Shown piece by piece: positions 8,185 through 17,020 of a stretch of DNA of 48,804 nucleotides. The notes below the pieces were generated by a model. It was not told where the DNA came from, searched no databases, and saw only the letters and a program-made list of their open reading frames with translations. The DNA lies in the NCBI GenBank assembly GCA_016286995.1, contig JAEEVA010000021.1, forward strand, positions 1-48,804. Reading direction: 5' to 3'. The DNA comes from Prevotella sp. (lineage in GTDB: Bacteria > Bacteroidota > Bacteroidia > Bacteroidales > Bacteroidaceae). The translations under genes and the position numbers were made by a program. How positions within the stretch are numbered: position 1 is the stretch's first letter; each line of letters opens with the position of its first letter.

Positions 8185-9846
8185 ATGGAAAACTACCCAT
8201 GTTTTAACCAAATTATAGAGCAGAGCATCATCGACCACTGGGACATGGATGCGCTGACAGATTACAAGGGTGCAACTCTGCAATTTCACGACGTAGCCCG
8301 CAAAATTGAGAAACTGCATATCTTGTTTGAAAACAGCGGTGTGCAGAAAGGTGACAAGATAGCGCTCTGCGGACGAAACTCCAGCCAATGGGCTGTAGCA
8401 TTCCTGGCAACCCTGACTTACGGGGCCGTTGCCGTCCCAATACTCCATGAATTCATGGCCGACCAGATTCACAACATCGTGAACCACTCGGATGCCAAGC
8501 TACTCTTCGTGGGTGACCATGTAGCTACGCAGATAGACCCGATAGCTATGCCCCATTTAGAGGGAATCATCAACAACCCTGACTATTCTCTCATGGTGTC
8601 GCGTACTGATAAACTGACCTACGCTCGCGAACACCTCAACGAGCTATATGGCAAGAAATTCCCTAAATATTTTAGAAAAGAACACGTACATTATTATAAA
8701 GAAGCGAATGGTGAAGAGCTGGCTGTCATCAACTACACCAGCGGTACAACGGGTTTCTCCAAGGGGGTCATGATTCCCTATCGCGCTCTGTGGTCGAACT
8801 ACGACTTTGCAGAACATGTGCTGGGTAAAACCATTAAGACCGGCGACCGTGTTATCAGCATCCTGCCGATGGCACACATGTACGGCATGGCTTTCGAATT
8901 TATCTTTGAATTCATGCACGGCTGTCATGTCTACTACCTCAACCGCATCCCATCACCGGCTATCATTGCTCAAGCCTTTGCCGATGTAAAACCGAAAATC
9001 ATCATCGCAGTACCTTTGGTTATCGAGAAGATTATCCGAAAGAAGGTATTTCCCAAGATTCAGAACAATCGCATGCGTCTGCTTCTTTCCATGCCCGTCA
9101 TTTCAAAAAAGGTCCGCGATAAAATATGCCAGGAAGTGCTCAAAGCCTTCGGTGGTGAACTCTACGAAGTCATTATTGGTGGTGCTGCTTTCAATCAGGA
9201 GGTCGAGGCATTCCTTAAGCGCATTGAGTTCCCCTACACCGTTGGATATGGAGCCACTGAATGTGCACCTATCATCTGCTACCGCGACTGGCATACCTTT
9301 GCACAGGGGTCTTGCGGTCAGGCTGCTCACCACATGCAAGTCAGGATTAATTCCTCCAATCCAGCAGATATTCCAGGCGAAATACTGGCCAAAGGTCCCA
9401 ATGTCATGCTAGGCTACTACAAAAATGACGAGGCAACTAATGAGACTCTCGACAACGAAGGCTGGTACCATACGGGCGACTTAGGTACTATGGACTATGA
9501 CGGCAACGTATATATCAATGGACGTTCCAAGAATATGCTACTCGGTCCCAGTGGTCAGAATATCTATCCTGAGGAAATTGAGGATAAGCTTAACTCGATG
9601 ACAATGGTCGTGGAAAGTGTCGTGGTTCAGCGCGATAACAAGCTTGTAGGACTAGTCTATCCTGACTACGATGAAGCTAAGAATATGCGCTTCAACGAGG
9701 AAGACATCCGTAACATTATGGAGCAGAACCGCAACCAATTGAACGAGCAGTTGCCTGCCTATGAAAAGATTACCGAAATTGAAATCCGCAAGACAGAATT
9801 TGAGAAGACTCCTAAACGCAGCATCAAACGCTACCTATACACATAG
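8185..9846 (+). CDS. Long-chain acyl-CoA synthetase (AMP-binding), second of a tandem pair
   Basis: A 553-residue paralogue of the preceding gene, alignable end to end with few gaps. DALTDYKGATLQ and HDVARKIEKLH are shared near the N-terminus, LNSMTMV near the C-terminus. Its own motifs are INYTSGTTGFSKGV, YGATECAPI, GWYHTGDLGT, INGRSKNMLLGPSGQNIYPEE and KTPKRSIKRYLYT. It has no promoter box of its own and is probably co-transcribed. Differences cluster in the region after the P-loop, where acyl-binding residues usually lie, so the pair may differ in substrate. The duplication looks old, since codon choices differ widely. Confidence 0.9.
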   Translation: MENYPCFNQIIEQSIIDHWDMDALTDYKGATLQFHDVARKIEKLHILFENSGVQKGDKIALCGRNSSQWAVAFLATLTYGAVAVPILHEFMADQIHNIVNHSDAKLLFVGDHVATQIDPIAMPHLEGIINNPDYSLMVSRTDKLTYAREHLNELYGKKFPKYFRKEHVHYYKEANGEELAVINYTSGTTGFSKGVMIPYRALWSNYDFAEHVLGKTIKTGDRVISILPMAHMYGMAFEFIFEFMHGCHVYYLNRIPSPAIIAQAFADVKPKIIIAVPLVIEKIIRKKVFPKIQNNRMRLLLSMPVISKKVRDKICQEVLKAFGGELYEVIIGGAAFNQEVEAFLKRIEFPYTVGYGATECAPIICYRDWHTFAQGSCGQAAHHMQVRINSSNPADIPGEILAKGPNVMLGYYKNDEATNETLDNEGWYHTGDLGTMDYDGNVYINGRSKNMLLGPSGQNIYPEEIEDKLNSMTMVVESVVVQRDNKLVGLVYPDYDEAKNMRFNEEDIRNIMEQNRNQLNEQLPAYEKITEIEIRKTEFEKTPKRSIKRYLYT

Positions 9847-9887
9847 AGCCCATCATCATCTGACATTTCCCTTCTTGCTGACCGTCA

Positions 9888-10691
9888 TTACTTTAATTCG
9901 TAAGGACCGGTAGCACTGTTTCGTTTCAACACCTCAAGTTGTAAATCAACACCAGGAATGATGCCATGGTCTCGTAGAATGCTCTCAACCGTTTTGCGAG
10001 CCAACTCGGGATGGTTGTTTTCCTCGCTAAGGTGACAAAGCCACACATGTTTAAGCTGTTCGCCCATGTTTTCAGCAATGGTATAGCCACATTTCTTATT
10101 AGACAGATGACCACTGTCACTCAAGATACGAACCTTGAGGAATTGGGGATAAGGACCATTCTGCACCATTTCTTCGTCATGATTAGCTTCTATTACCAGA
10201 TAGTGGGCACGCATAATATATGACTTCATTTCGTCAGTCACCGAACCAGCATCGGTAATTATACAGAAATTGGTTCCTCCTGCTTCAATAAAATAACCTA
10301 CATTGTCACTGCTGTCGTGAGGCACGCCAAAAGGGGTTATCTGGAAATCACCAATCTGGATGGTTGTCTCTTTTTCCAACACTTTCACCTTATCGGCCGT
10401 AACCTTCTGAGTGACACAGTAGTTACGGTTTATTCCCACATGCACTTCATGGGTGGCATAGACCGGGACATTATAATCATGGCTAAATGATCCGACTGAT
10501 TTGATATGGTCAGCATGGTCGTGTGTAACCAAAACATGATGAATCTGAGAAAGGCTGACCCCAAATAGTCGACAATCTTTCTTCAGTCCGCGAAGCCCCA
10601 CACCAATATCTATCAGCAGCGCGTCAGTTTCTGTTGCCAGCCAGTAGCAGTTTCCGCTACTACCGCTTCCAAAAGATATAAACTTTAGCAT
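9888..10691 (-). CDS. YycJ/WalJ-type metallo-beta-lactamase-fold hydrolase
   Basis: A 267-residue protein that starts MLKFISFGSGSSGN, typical of the YycJ branch. The zinc-binding motif THDHADH is at residues 56-62, IITDAGSVTD near the middle and HLSEENNH towards the C-terminus. The family are probable nucleases or phosphodiesterases; in Firmicutes the gene lies by walKR, but here no two-component genes are near. It is cytoplasmic, without a signal peptide. It is transcribed divergently from the small lipoprotein gene, with a TACCTTTG box 20 nt upstream of the start. Confidence 0.88.
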   Translation of the reverse strand: MLKFISFGSGSSGNCYWLATETDALLIDIGVGLRGLKKDCRLFGVSLSQIHHVLVTHDHADHIKSVGSFSHDYNVPVYATHEVHVGINRNYCVTQKVTADKVKVLEKETTIQIGDFQITPFGVPHDSSDNVGYFIEAGGTNFCIITDAGSVTDEMKSYIMRAHYLVIEANHDEEMVQNGPYPQFLKVRILSDSGHLSNKKCGYTIAENMGEQLKHVWLCHLSEENNHPELARKTVESILRDHGIIPGVDLQLEVLKRNSATGPYELK

Positions 10692-10711
10692 ACTTTATCC
10701 AAAATTGTCTG

Positions 10712-10719
10712 CAAAGGTA
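10712..10719 (-). promoter_or_regulatory. -7 box (TACCTTTG) of the YycJ-type gene
   Basis: A perfect TAnnTTTG on the minus strand, 20 nt before the start codon. No TTTG is seen at the -33 distance. The region just upstream (10727-10756) has imperfect 7-mers of the AGTTAAG/AGTTGAG type instead. Confidence 0.6.
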
Positions 10720-10804
10720 CAAAAAAGTTAAGAGTTGAGTATGGGGTATTGAGAGTTTTTTTGTAAAATGTTGTTAAATACAAATAACTATAAAGTAAAA
10801 TTCG

Positions 10805-10812
10805 TATATTTG
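10805..10812 (+). promoter_or_regulatory. -7 box (TATATTTG) of the small lipoprotein gene
   Basis: TATATTTG, followed by the common GCAG, lies 26 nt before the ATG at 10839. The -33 element is not recognisable. Confidence 0.6.
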
Positions 10813-10838
10813 CAGCCAAAAAGAATACTTATTACATC

Positions 10839-11285
10839 ATGACGAATCATCTGAAAACCTTACTTGCCCTGCTGTTCATGGGAACTCTGATAGCTTGCGA
10901 CAATTCTAACAGCGAAACGGAACAGGTTGCCACACGATGGGCTCAGGCTTTTTTTAACTACAACTTCCAGGAGGCTCAGCAGTATGTTACACCTGAAAGT
11001 GAACAATGGCTACGCTTTGCCGCTTCGAACGTGACACAGCAAGATATTGATGCACTGAACAATAATGAAGGGGCCACAGTTAGCATAGATGGCTATTATC
11101 CGGGAACTGACTCGACAGGTATCGTTTACTTGAATGTTGAGAACTATCTGCAAATGGACTCCATTGGCAAAGTCGGTACACGTCGGCAGCATGGAAGTTT
11201 CCAGATGATGCTGGTAAAACGTGACGGGAAATGGAAGGTTAGAATGGAAGGCCTACCGCGAAATGAAAGGCAAAGTCGCGACTAA
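10839..11285 (+). CDS. Small lipoprotein, possibly NTF2/DUF4878-like
   Basis: 148 residues with a lipoprotein signal: a hydrophobic stretch LLALLFMGTLIAC with the lipobox cysteine at residue 20, followed by DNSNSE. The mature part (TRWAQAFFNYNFQEAQQYVTP, then a strand-rich half ending MMLVKRDGKWKVRMEGLP) has the pattern of NTF2-like or DUF4878 proteins: a helix pair with a final beta sheet. The function is unknown. The last 47 bp overlap the 3' end of the TamL-like gene on the other strand. Both ends look genuine, so the overlap is coding on both strands. Confidence 0.8.
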   Translation: MTNHLKTLLALLFMGTLIACDNSNSETEQVATRWAQAFFNYNFQEAQQYVTPESEQWLRFAASNVTQQDIDALNNNEGATVSIDGYYPGTDSTGIVYLNVENYLQMDSIGKVGTRRQHGSFQMMLVKRDGKWKVRMEGLPRNERQSRD

Positions 11286-13452
11286 GCTTTGGATAAACGA
11301 TTGGAAAATGTTCGCGATGATTCTGGTATGCAGGATTGACAGCCTTCATACCCATGTCGAAACGTACGATAAAATAATCGAAATTAAAGCGGAATCCTAA
11401 ACCGTAGCCGGCAGCCAACTGATTCCAAAACTCATTCAATTTAAACTGACCACCTGGTTGGTCATCATAATTACGTAGTGTCCAGATATTGCCGACATCA
11501 ACAAACAATGCGGCACCCAGTTTCCAAAACAAATGGGCACGGTACTCAAGATTGACGTCAAGTTTCATATCACCAGTCTGGTTGATAAAATCGAGGGTTC
11601 CACTCCGCCTGATATAGTTGCCTGGACCCAAGGTACGCACACTCCATCCACGAACACTGTTGGCACCACCTGAGAAGTAACGTTTCTCGAAAGGAAGAAT
11701 CCTGCTATTACCGTAAGGATAGGCAATACCGAAGCCAACATGGAAAACCAGTTGGTTGTTGTAGGCCAGCTGGAAATTGCGCGTAAAGTCAACATCACCC
11801 TTGACATACTGTGCAAAGGCAATATTACCTACCGTGTATTGCCCGATGGAATCGCGGTGGAAATCGAACAAATGGGCAAGAGCATTTAAGAGATTACCTG
11901 AAGTCTCAACATTCGTCTTTATAGCATAGCGTCCATTGTTGTAGCTGTAACCAAGTCCCATCTTCATGATGAACAAGTCCATGTAATTATACATGAGGAT
12001 AGAATTACGCGAACCAGTGTCAGAAAGATATTCTTTACGGAAGGTTTCACTAATCCAAGGCATCGACACAAAATTCAAATCAAGCACATCGAACTGATAA
12101 CGGTCAAGCCGATTTGGATTATTCCATTTATAGCGCCACGACACCGAGAACACACGTCGGCGGAATTCTGGACGATTCTGCAAGTCATAGACCAACCCAA
12201 CTTCACTACTGGTATTAATACGGCCTCCGAAGCGATTGTTAAGGAAAGGGGCAATAAAGCGAGGAAACGACAACTTGGTCTGTAGACTGTACTCCTCAAA
12301 ATTACTATTGCTATAACCCTCTAAGCCCTTAATGGCTTCGAAAGCTGCACGTAGTTCGATTGTCAAGCTCTCGGAGCCGCGAAACAAGTTTCGGTTCAAA
12401 TAGGTTAGCGACGCAGCGGCCCCCAAGTCACCAGCCGTATTGGTACCTTCAGGCTGAAAAGAGATGCTTGATGGCTTATTGGTGCTGATGGCAATATCGC
12501 AATCGAGCACAGTGGTGTCCGGACGTTCTTTAAAATTGATATTAGTATAGCGAACAGCTCCCAAACGTCCAAAGTTGTTATATGTCTTTTGGAGATCGGC
12601 AGCAGAATAAGGCTCACTCTCTTGGATATAAGTATTGTTCTGCAGCACTTTAGGACGCAGATGAATGACGGAGTCGTCTACACTGCCGCTGGCAAAACGC
12701 ACATTGCCCACAGAATAACGTGCATGTGGAAGATTGTCAATATCACCTTTACGATAACGGTGAAGCACCAGTGTCAGGTCTATGTCGTGAGTACCTGACA
12801 CAGAATCAGCCCAAAAGCTGATATAGTCTTTATTGAAACGGTAGTAGCCCTGGTTGGTTAGCAGTTGAGTGATACGCTTACGTTCGGCATCAAGATTCTC
12901 CACATTGAACATCATACCGCTATGAAGGCCACGATTCTCGAGAGAATCAAGCTGCAACAAACTATTAATGGCTGAATCCTGAATGATATAGTCCACATTC
13001 CGGATATAGAAAGGCTCATCGGGGTGTAGCACGTAGGTGGTGACAATCTTACGTCCCTTAACCGTATTCATGACATCGACACTAGAATGCAGGAAGCCTT
13101 TGTTTTGCATCTGTTGTTGAATAGCCTGCATTGACAGCTCCGTCTGTAGTGAATCATACAGCACTGGTGGTTCACCGATGGCGCGTAATGTGCGATTGAT
13201 CCATCGGGTCGTATCACGTCCTGAAAGAGAATAGGTACGAAGGGGTATCTTGACGGTTGAAAACCAACGGGCATTTCCCCGCTGACGCAGAAAGGCTTTC
13301 ATTTCCTCAGGCTTGACATGTGGATTCTTAGGTTCTACCATAAGCTTGACACGATCAAGCAAATACTCACCCTCGGCGACATATTTCGTCTCCGAGCACG
13401 CTGCCAGCATGAGAACCGTCAGCAGAACAATGATGAGTCGTAGCGTCTTCAT
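11239..13452 (-). CDS. TamL-like BamA/TamA-family outer-membrane lipoprotein
   Basis: A 737-residue protein with lipobox LMLAAC (Cys19), then POTRA-like repeats (~25-330), then a 16-strand-type barrel that ends DFAFHFAVGLPF with the C-terminal phenylalanine of Omp85 proteins. The barrel contains the Omp85 signature region around RYFSGGANSVRGW. Bacteroidetes have such a lipidated TamA variant (TamL), which works with TamB in outer-membrane protein or lipid transport. No tamB gene is adjacent here. I start at ATG 13452, not 21 bp upstream, because the -7 box TATCTTTG lies inside that extension. Confidence 0.85.
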   Translation of the reverse strand: MKTLRLIIVLLTVLMLAACSETKYVAEGEYLLDRVKLMVEPKNPHVKPEEMKAFLRQRGNARWFSTVKIPLRTYSLSGRDTTRWINRTLRAIGEPPVLYDSLQTELSMQAIQQQMQNKGFLHSSVDVMNTVKGRKIVTTYVLHPDEPFYIRNVDYIIQDSAINSLLQLDSLENRGLHSGMMFNVENLDAERKRITQLLTNQGYYRFNKDYISFWADSVSGTHDIDLTLVLHRYRKGDIDNLPHARYSVGNVRFASGSVDDSVIHLRPKVLQNNTYIQESEPYSAADLQKTYNNFGRLGAVRYTNINFKERPDTTVLDCDIAISTNKPSSISFQPEGTNTAGDLGAAASLTYLNRNLFRGSESLTIELRAAFEAIKGLEGYSNSNFEEYSLQTKLSFPRFIAPFLNNRFGGRINTSSEVGLVYDLQNRPEFRRRVFSVSWRYKWNNPNRLDRYQFDVLDLNFVSMPWISETFRKEYLSDTGSRNSILMYNYMDLFIMKMGLGYSYNNGRYAIKTNVETSGNLLNALAHLFDFHRDSIGQYTVGNIAFAQYVKGDVDFTRNFQLAYNNQLVFHVGFGIAYPYGNSRILPFEKRYFSGGANSVRGWSVRTLGPGNYIRRSGTLDFINQTGDMKLDVNLEYRAHLFWKLGAALFVDVGNIWTLRNYDDQPGGQFKLNEFWNQLAAGYGLGFRFNFDYFIVRFDMGMKAVNPAYQNHREHFPIVYPKLSRDFAFHFAVGLPF

Positions 13453-13462
13453 TTTGGAAGTG

Positions 13463-13470
13463 CAAAGATA
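13463..13470 (-). promoter_or_regulatory. -7 box (TATCTTTG) of the TamL-like gene
   Basis: TATCTTTG on the minus strand ends only 10 nt before the ATG at 13452, so the predicted 5' UTR is about 5 nt. It shares the 91-bp divergent region with the TonB receptor promoter. Confidence 0.65.
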
Positions 13471-13513
13471 CAAAAAAATATGAATAATGCATGATGAAAT
13501 ACGAATTATTTAT

Positions 13514-13521
13514 TACCTTTG
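13514..13521 (+). promoter_or_regulatory. -7 box (TACCTTTG) of the TonB-dependent receptor gene
   Basis: TACCTTTGC lies 22 nt before the ATG at 13544, a normal distance. No -33 TTTG is seen. Between this box and the opposing one are imperfect 7-mers (ATGAATA, ATGCATG, ATGAAAT, ACGAATT). Confidence 0.65.
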
Positions 13522-13543
13522 CACCGTTTTTTATTACATACGC

Positions 13544-15565
13544 ATGAACAAACAGCAATTCTATCAGTGCAAAGCCATCCGCTTCCGTCAGTTTACGCGG
13601 AAGGGATATGCCCTTTTTGCCTGTCTGGGACGCGTTGTCACCATCGGTGTGCTAAGCGTAGCAACCCTGCGCGCCGCTGCCGTTACCACACCCGACACGC
13701 TCAGTGTGGTTGGTGGTTTGTCTGCCAACATCCCCGACGACGACTCCCCCGACAAAGAGGCGACCCTCGATGACATTGAGGTGACGGGCTCACGCGCTCC
13801 GCTTGCCCTTGGACAAGCAGCCAGAATAGTAACTGTACTGACGCGTGAAGATATTCAGGCGGCGCCAGTACAAAGTATTAACGACTTGCTGAAAATGGCC
13901 GTAGGCGTCGACGTGCGACAGCGCGGTCCTCTCGGTAGCCAGACTGACATCGGCATACGAGGCAGCACACACGAGCAGATTAGCATTCTGCTGAACGGTA
14001 TCAACATCTGCGACCCGCAGACAGCCCACAATGCTTTCGACCTGCCTTGTGACATCAGCGACATCGTGCGCATAGAAGTGCTGGAGGGACCAGCCGCCCG
14101 CGTGTATGGCACATCGTCGTTGGTGGGAGCAATTAACATCGTTACAAAGTCACGACACACAGGACAAAGCTTGCGCATGGAGGGTGGCTCGTTTGGCTAT
14201 GTATCAACGGCAGGACGTGTGGCTATCAACAGCCATGGCCTTTCAGCGAACTACACACGCAGCGATGGATATCAGCGAGCTAAGTCGGGAGCGCTGAACA
14301 GCGACTATCATGGCGGAAAGGTATTCTATCAGGGTGGCTACGATGGTGAACAGATACAGTTGAACTGGCATGCGGGTTTAAGCACGAAGGGATTTGGTTC
14401 GAACACGTTCTATAGCGCTAAGTTTGACGAGCAATACGAGAAGACGACAAAACTCTTCACTGCCCTAAAAATCAATGTTCAATATTCAATATTCAATATT
14501 CAATGTGCTACCTACTGGAATCGCTCGTACGACAAATTTGAACTGATGAGGAATGACGAATCGAAAGTACCTTTCAATCACCATCGGACAGATGTCTTTG
14601 GTATCAATCTGAACAGTTATTTCGACTGGATAGCAGGACGAACAGCTTTTGGCGCAGAATTCCGTAATGAAGATATCATAAGCGGTAATTTAGGAGAACC
14701 GCTGAATGAGCCTCACGGTAATTACAAATACGGCCTGAATCGGTCAAACCTCTCATTCCATTTGGAGCATAATATCTTGCTCAAGAAGTTCACCTTGTCT
14801 GCTGGATTCATCGCTGTTAAGAACACATGGAATGAAATGCCGTTCACCATCTATCCCGGTATCGATGCCAGTCTCAGAATGGACAATCACTGGAAACTAT
14901 ACGCATCATATAACACATCGCTACGCATGCCATCATTCACGGAATTGTACTATAGCGTTGGTGGACACAAAGCCGATAAGCATCTGAAAGCAGAAGAGTT
15001 ACGAGCTTTGGAATGCGGCATAAAATACTACTCACGATGGTTGACGGCTCAAGCCAGCATCTTCCATCATCATGCCCGCAACATGATAGACTGGGTAATG
15101 GATACGAGAGAATCCGAGCCAATCTGGCAGAGCGTAAATCACACAAAGGTAAACACCTTTGGGCAAGAAGTCAGCATCAATTATCAATCGTCAATGATTA
15201 ATTGTCAACTTGCTTATTGTCATCTCCATCAGCAAAAGCAGGAAACAGAATATTTACAGTCGCAATACTCACTGGAGTACCTGCGTCATAAGTTAACCGC
15301 TCAGTTAAGGATGCACTTGACGAAAAGTATTGACCTGACATTGTACTATCGCTGGCAAGACCGCATGGGCTCTTATACTACTATAGAAGGCAAAGTAACA
15401 GACTATCATCCCTACTCCGTTGTTGATGCCCGATTGGCTTGGACCAAGGACACCTATTCTATTTATATAAAAGGGAACAATCTGACAGGTCATCGATATG
15501 TGGACTATGGCAACGTGCCACAGCCCGGTTTCTGGATAACAGGTGGTATGAAGGTGATTTTGTAA
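13544..15565 (+). CDS. TonB-dependent outer-membrane receptor (BtuB/siderophore type)
   Basis: About 673 residues. The N-terminal signal is long (hydrophobic [20 protein letters not shown] with an Arg/Lys-rich start). The TonB-box region is [12 protein letters not shown]. The plug domain follows: [53 protein letters not shown] and GAINIVTK. Then comes a 22-strand-type barrel ending [20 protein letters not shown]. That end resembles cobalamin or siderophore receptors more than SusC proteins, and no SusD gene is adjacent. The ligand is unknown. Two 35-bp tracts of 7-bp repeats (14471-14505, 15176-15210) are read in frame within the barrel. I start at ATG 13544, behind the promoter box. Confidence 0.88.
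   Translation: MNKQQFYQCKAIRFRQFTRKGYALFACLGRVVTIGVLSVATLRAAAVTTPDTLSVVGGLSANIPDDDSPDKEATLDDIEVTGSRAPLALGQAARIVTVLTREDIQAAPVQSINDLLKMAVGVDVRQRGPLGSQTDIGIRGSTHEQISILLNGINICDPQTAHNAFDLPCDISDIVRIEVLEGPAARVYGTSSLVGAINIVTKSRHTGQSLRMEGGSFGYVSTAGRVAINSHGLSANYTRSDGYQRAKSGALNSDYHGGKVFYQGGYDGEQIQLNWHAGLSTKGFGSNTFYSAKFDEQYEKTTKLFTALKINVQYSIFNIQCATYWNRSYDKFELMRNDESKVPFNHHRTDVFGINLNSYFDWIAGRTAFGAEFRNEDIISGNLGEPLNEPHGNYKYGLNRSNLSFHLEHNILLKKFTLSAGFIAVKNTWNEMPFTIYPGIDASLRMDNHWKLYASYNTSLRMPSFTELYYSVGGHKADKHLKAEELRALECGIKYYSRWLTAQASIFHHHARNMIDWVMDTRESEPIWQSVNHTKVNTFGQEVSINYQSSMINCQLAYCHLHQQKQETEYLQSQYSLEYLRHKLTAQLRMHLTKSIDLTLYYRWQDRMGSYTTIEGKVTDYHPYSVVDARLAWTKDTYSIYIKGNNLTGHRYVDYGNVPQPGFWITGGMKVIL
14471..14505. 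repeat. In-frame 7-bp tandem repeat in the TonB receptor gene (TTCAATA type)
   Basis: Five 7-mers: ATCAATG, TTCAATA three times, TTCAATG. They are read as [13 protein letters not shown] within the barrel. The bases look like the non-coding tracts elsewhere in the window rather than normal codon choice. Confidence 0.9.
15176..15210. repeat. In-frame 7-bp tandem repeat in the TonB receptor gene (ATCAATT type)
   Basis: Five imperfect 7-mers: ATCAATT, ATCAATC, GTCAATG, ATTAATT, GTCAACT, read as [13 protein letters not shown]. The same family fills the non-coding gaps before DUF58, nuoN and recN. Confidence 0.85.
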
Positions 15566-15609
15566 AATCGGCCTTACATTATTATATATAATACGCAAAA
15601 AAGACTTAA

Positions 15610-15656
15610 TTTTTCACTTTCCACTTTTCACTTTTCACTTATTATTTGTATCTTTG
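15610..15656 (+). promoter_or_regulatory. pgk promoter: 7-bp repeat tract followed by -7 box
   Basis: TTTTCAC-type 7-mers repeat about four times (15610-15640). TATCTTTG follows at 15649-15656. The expected -33 position falls inside the tract and reads TTTT, not TTTG. The ATG is at 15702, which leaves a leader of about 40 nt. Confidence 0.65.
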
Positions 15657-15701
15657 CAATCGTTTTTGAGAATTATTTCATTTATTATAAACAAAAGCAT
15701 T

Positions 15702-16973
15702 ATGACAATTAATGAATTCAACTTTGCCGGTAAGAAGGCAATTGTACGTGTAGATTTCAACGTACCCCTGGACGAGAATGGTAAGATTACTGACGACACC
15801 CGCATCCGCGGTGCCCTGCCCACCCTGAAGAAGATTCTGGCTGACGGCGGTGCTGTCATCATTATGTCACACATGGGTAAGCCCAAGGGCAAGGTAGACA
15901 TGAAGAAGTCACTGGGTCAGATTCGTGAGGCCGTAGAGAAGGCTCTCGGTGTTCCCGTAGCTTTCGCTCCCGACTGTGCTAAGGCTGCTGACGCTGCTGC
16001 TGCTCTGAAGATGGGTGAGGCTCTGCTGCTCGAGAACCTGCGTTTCTATCCTGAGGAGGAAGGAAAGCCTGTTGGTGTTGAGAAAGGTACTCCCGAGTTC
16101 GACGAGGCTAAGAAGGCTATGAAGGCCAGCCAGAAGGAGTTTGCCAAGACATTGGCTTCTTATGCCGACTGCTATGTGATGGATGCCTTCGGTACAGCCC
16201 ACCGCAAGCACGCTTCTACCGCTGTCATCGCCGACTACTTCGATGCTGACAACAAGATGCTGGGTCTGCTGATGGAGAAAGAGGTTCAGGCTGTTGACAA
16301 CGTACTGTCAAACATCAAGCGTCCGTTCGTAGCCATCATGGGTGGCTCGAAGGTTTCTTCTAAGATTGGTATCATCGAGAATCTGCTTGGTAAGGTCGAT
16401 AAGCTCATCCTCTGCGGTGGTATGACCTATACTTTCGCTAAGGCCCACGGTGGTGAGATTGGTGACTCTATCGTAGAGCTCGACAAGCTGGACGTTGCTC
16501 TGGGTGTTGAGGAGCTGGCCAAGAAGAATGGCGTAGAGCTCGTTCTCGGCAGCGATTGTACAGCTACCAACGGTCTTGACTTCGACACCATGACTGTCAA
16601 GGCTGGTGCTGAGATCATCACTTGCCCGGCCAACAACGTTCCCGCAGGTTTCGAGGGTGTTGATGCCGGTCCTGCTTCTCAGGAGGACTTCCGCAAGGCT
16701 ATCGAGGGCGCCAAGACCATTCTGTGGAACGGTCCCGCAGGCGTTTTCGAGTGCGACGCTTTCACGGCAGGTTCACGTGCTATTGGTGATGCTATCGCCA
16801 AAGCTACTGCCGAGGGTGCATTCTCTCTGATTGGCGGTGGCGACTCTGTAGCTTGTGTCAACAAGTTCGGTCTGGCCGATCAGGTTTCTTACATTTCTAC
16901 CGGCGGCGGTGCTTTGCTTGAGGCTATTGAGGGCAAGGTACTTCCTGGAGTAGCAGCTATCAAAGGTGAATAA
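15702..16973 (+). CDS. pgk: Phosphoglycerate kinase
   Basis: Interconverts 1,3-bisphosphoglycerate and 3-phosphoglycerate in glycolysis, making ATP. The 423 residues carry [20 protein letters not shown] (substrate arginine and aspartate), [43 protein letters not shown] and the nucleotide-binding [13 protein letters not shown]. The start at ATG 15702 ([15 protein letters not shown]) matches the family; an open extension of 16 codons overlaps the promoter. Codons are strongly biased (CTG, AAG, GGT), as expected of a highly expressed gene. The final 25 bp, stop included, are duplicated directly downstream. Confidence 0.98.
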   Translation: MTINEFNFAGKKAIVRVDFNVPLDENGKITDDTRIRGALPTLKKILADGGAVIIMSHMGKPKGKVDMKKSLGQIREAVEKALGVPVAFAPDCAKAADAAAALKMGEALLLENLRFYPEEEGKPVGVEKGTPEFDEAKKAMKASQKEFAKTLASYADCYVMDAFGTAHRKHASTAVIADYFDADNKMLGLLMEKEVQAVDNVLSNIKRPFVAIMGGSKVSSKIGIIENLLGKVDKLILCGGMTYTFAKAHGGEIGDSIVELDKLDVALGVEELAKKNGVELVLGSDCTATNGLDFDTMTVKAGAEIITCPANNVPAGFEGVDAGPASQEDFRKAIEGAKTILWNGPAGVFECDAFTAGSRAIGDAIAKATAEGAFSLIGGGDSVACVNKFGLADQVSYISTGGGALLEAIEGKVLPGVAAIKGE

Positions 16974-17020
16974 CCTCTGATAAGGTGCATCAAATGCAGC
17001 TATCAAAGGTGAGTAGCCTC
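16953..17020 (+). repeat. 25-bp direct repeat: duplicated tail of pgk
   Basis: Bases 16953-16977 (the last codons of pgk, its TAA and four more bases) recur at 16996-17020 with two changes, both A to G. The second copy still reads AAIKGE plus a stop (TAG). It ends directly before ATG 17021 of the next gene and supplies AAAGGTGAG as a possible ribosome-binding sequence. Confidence 0.9.
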
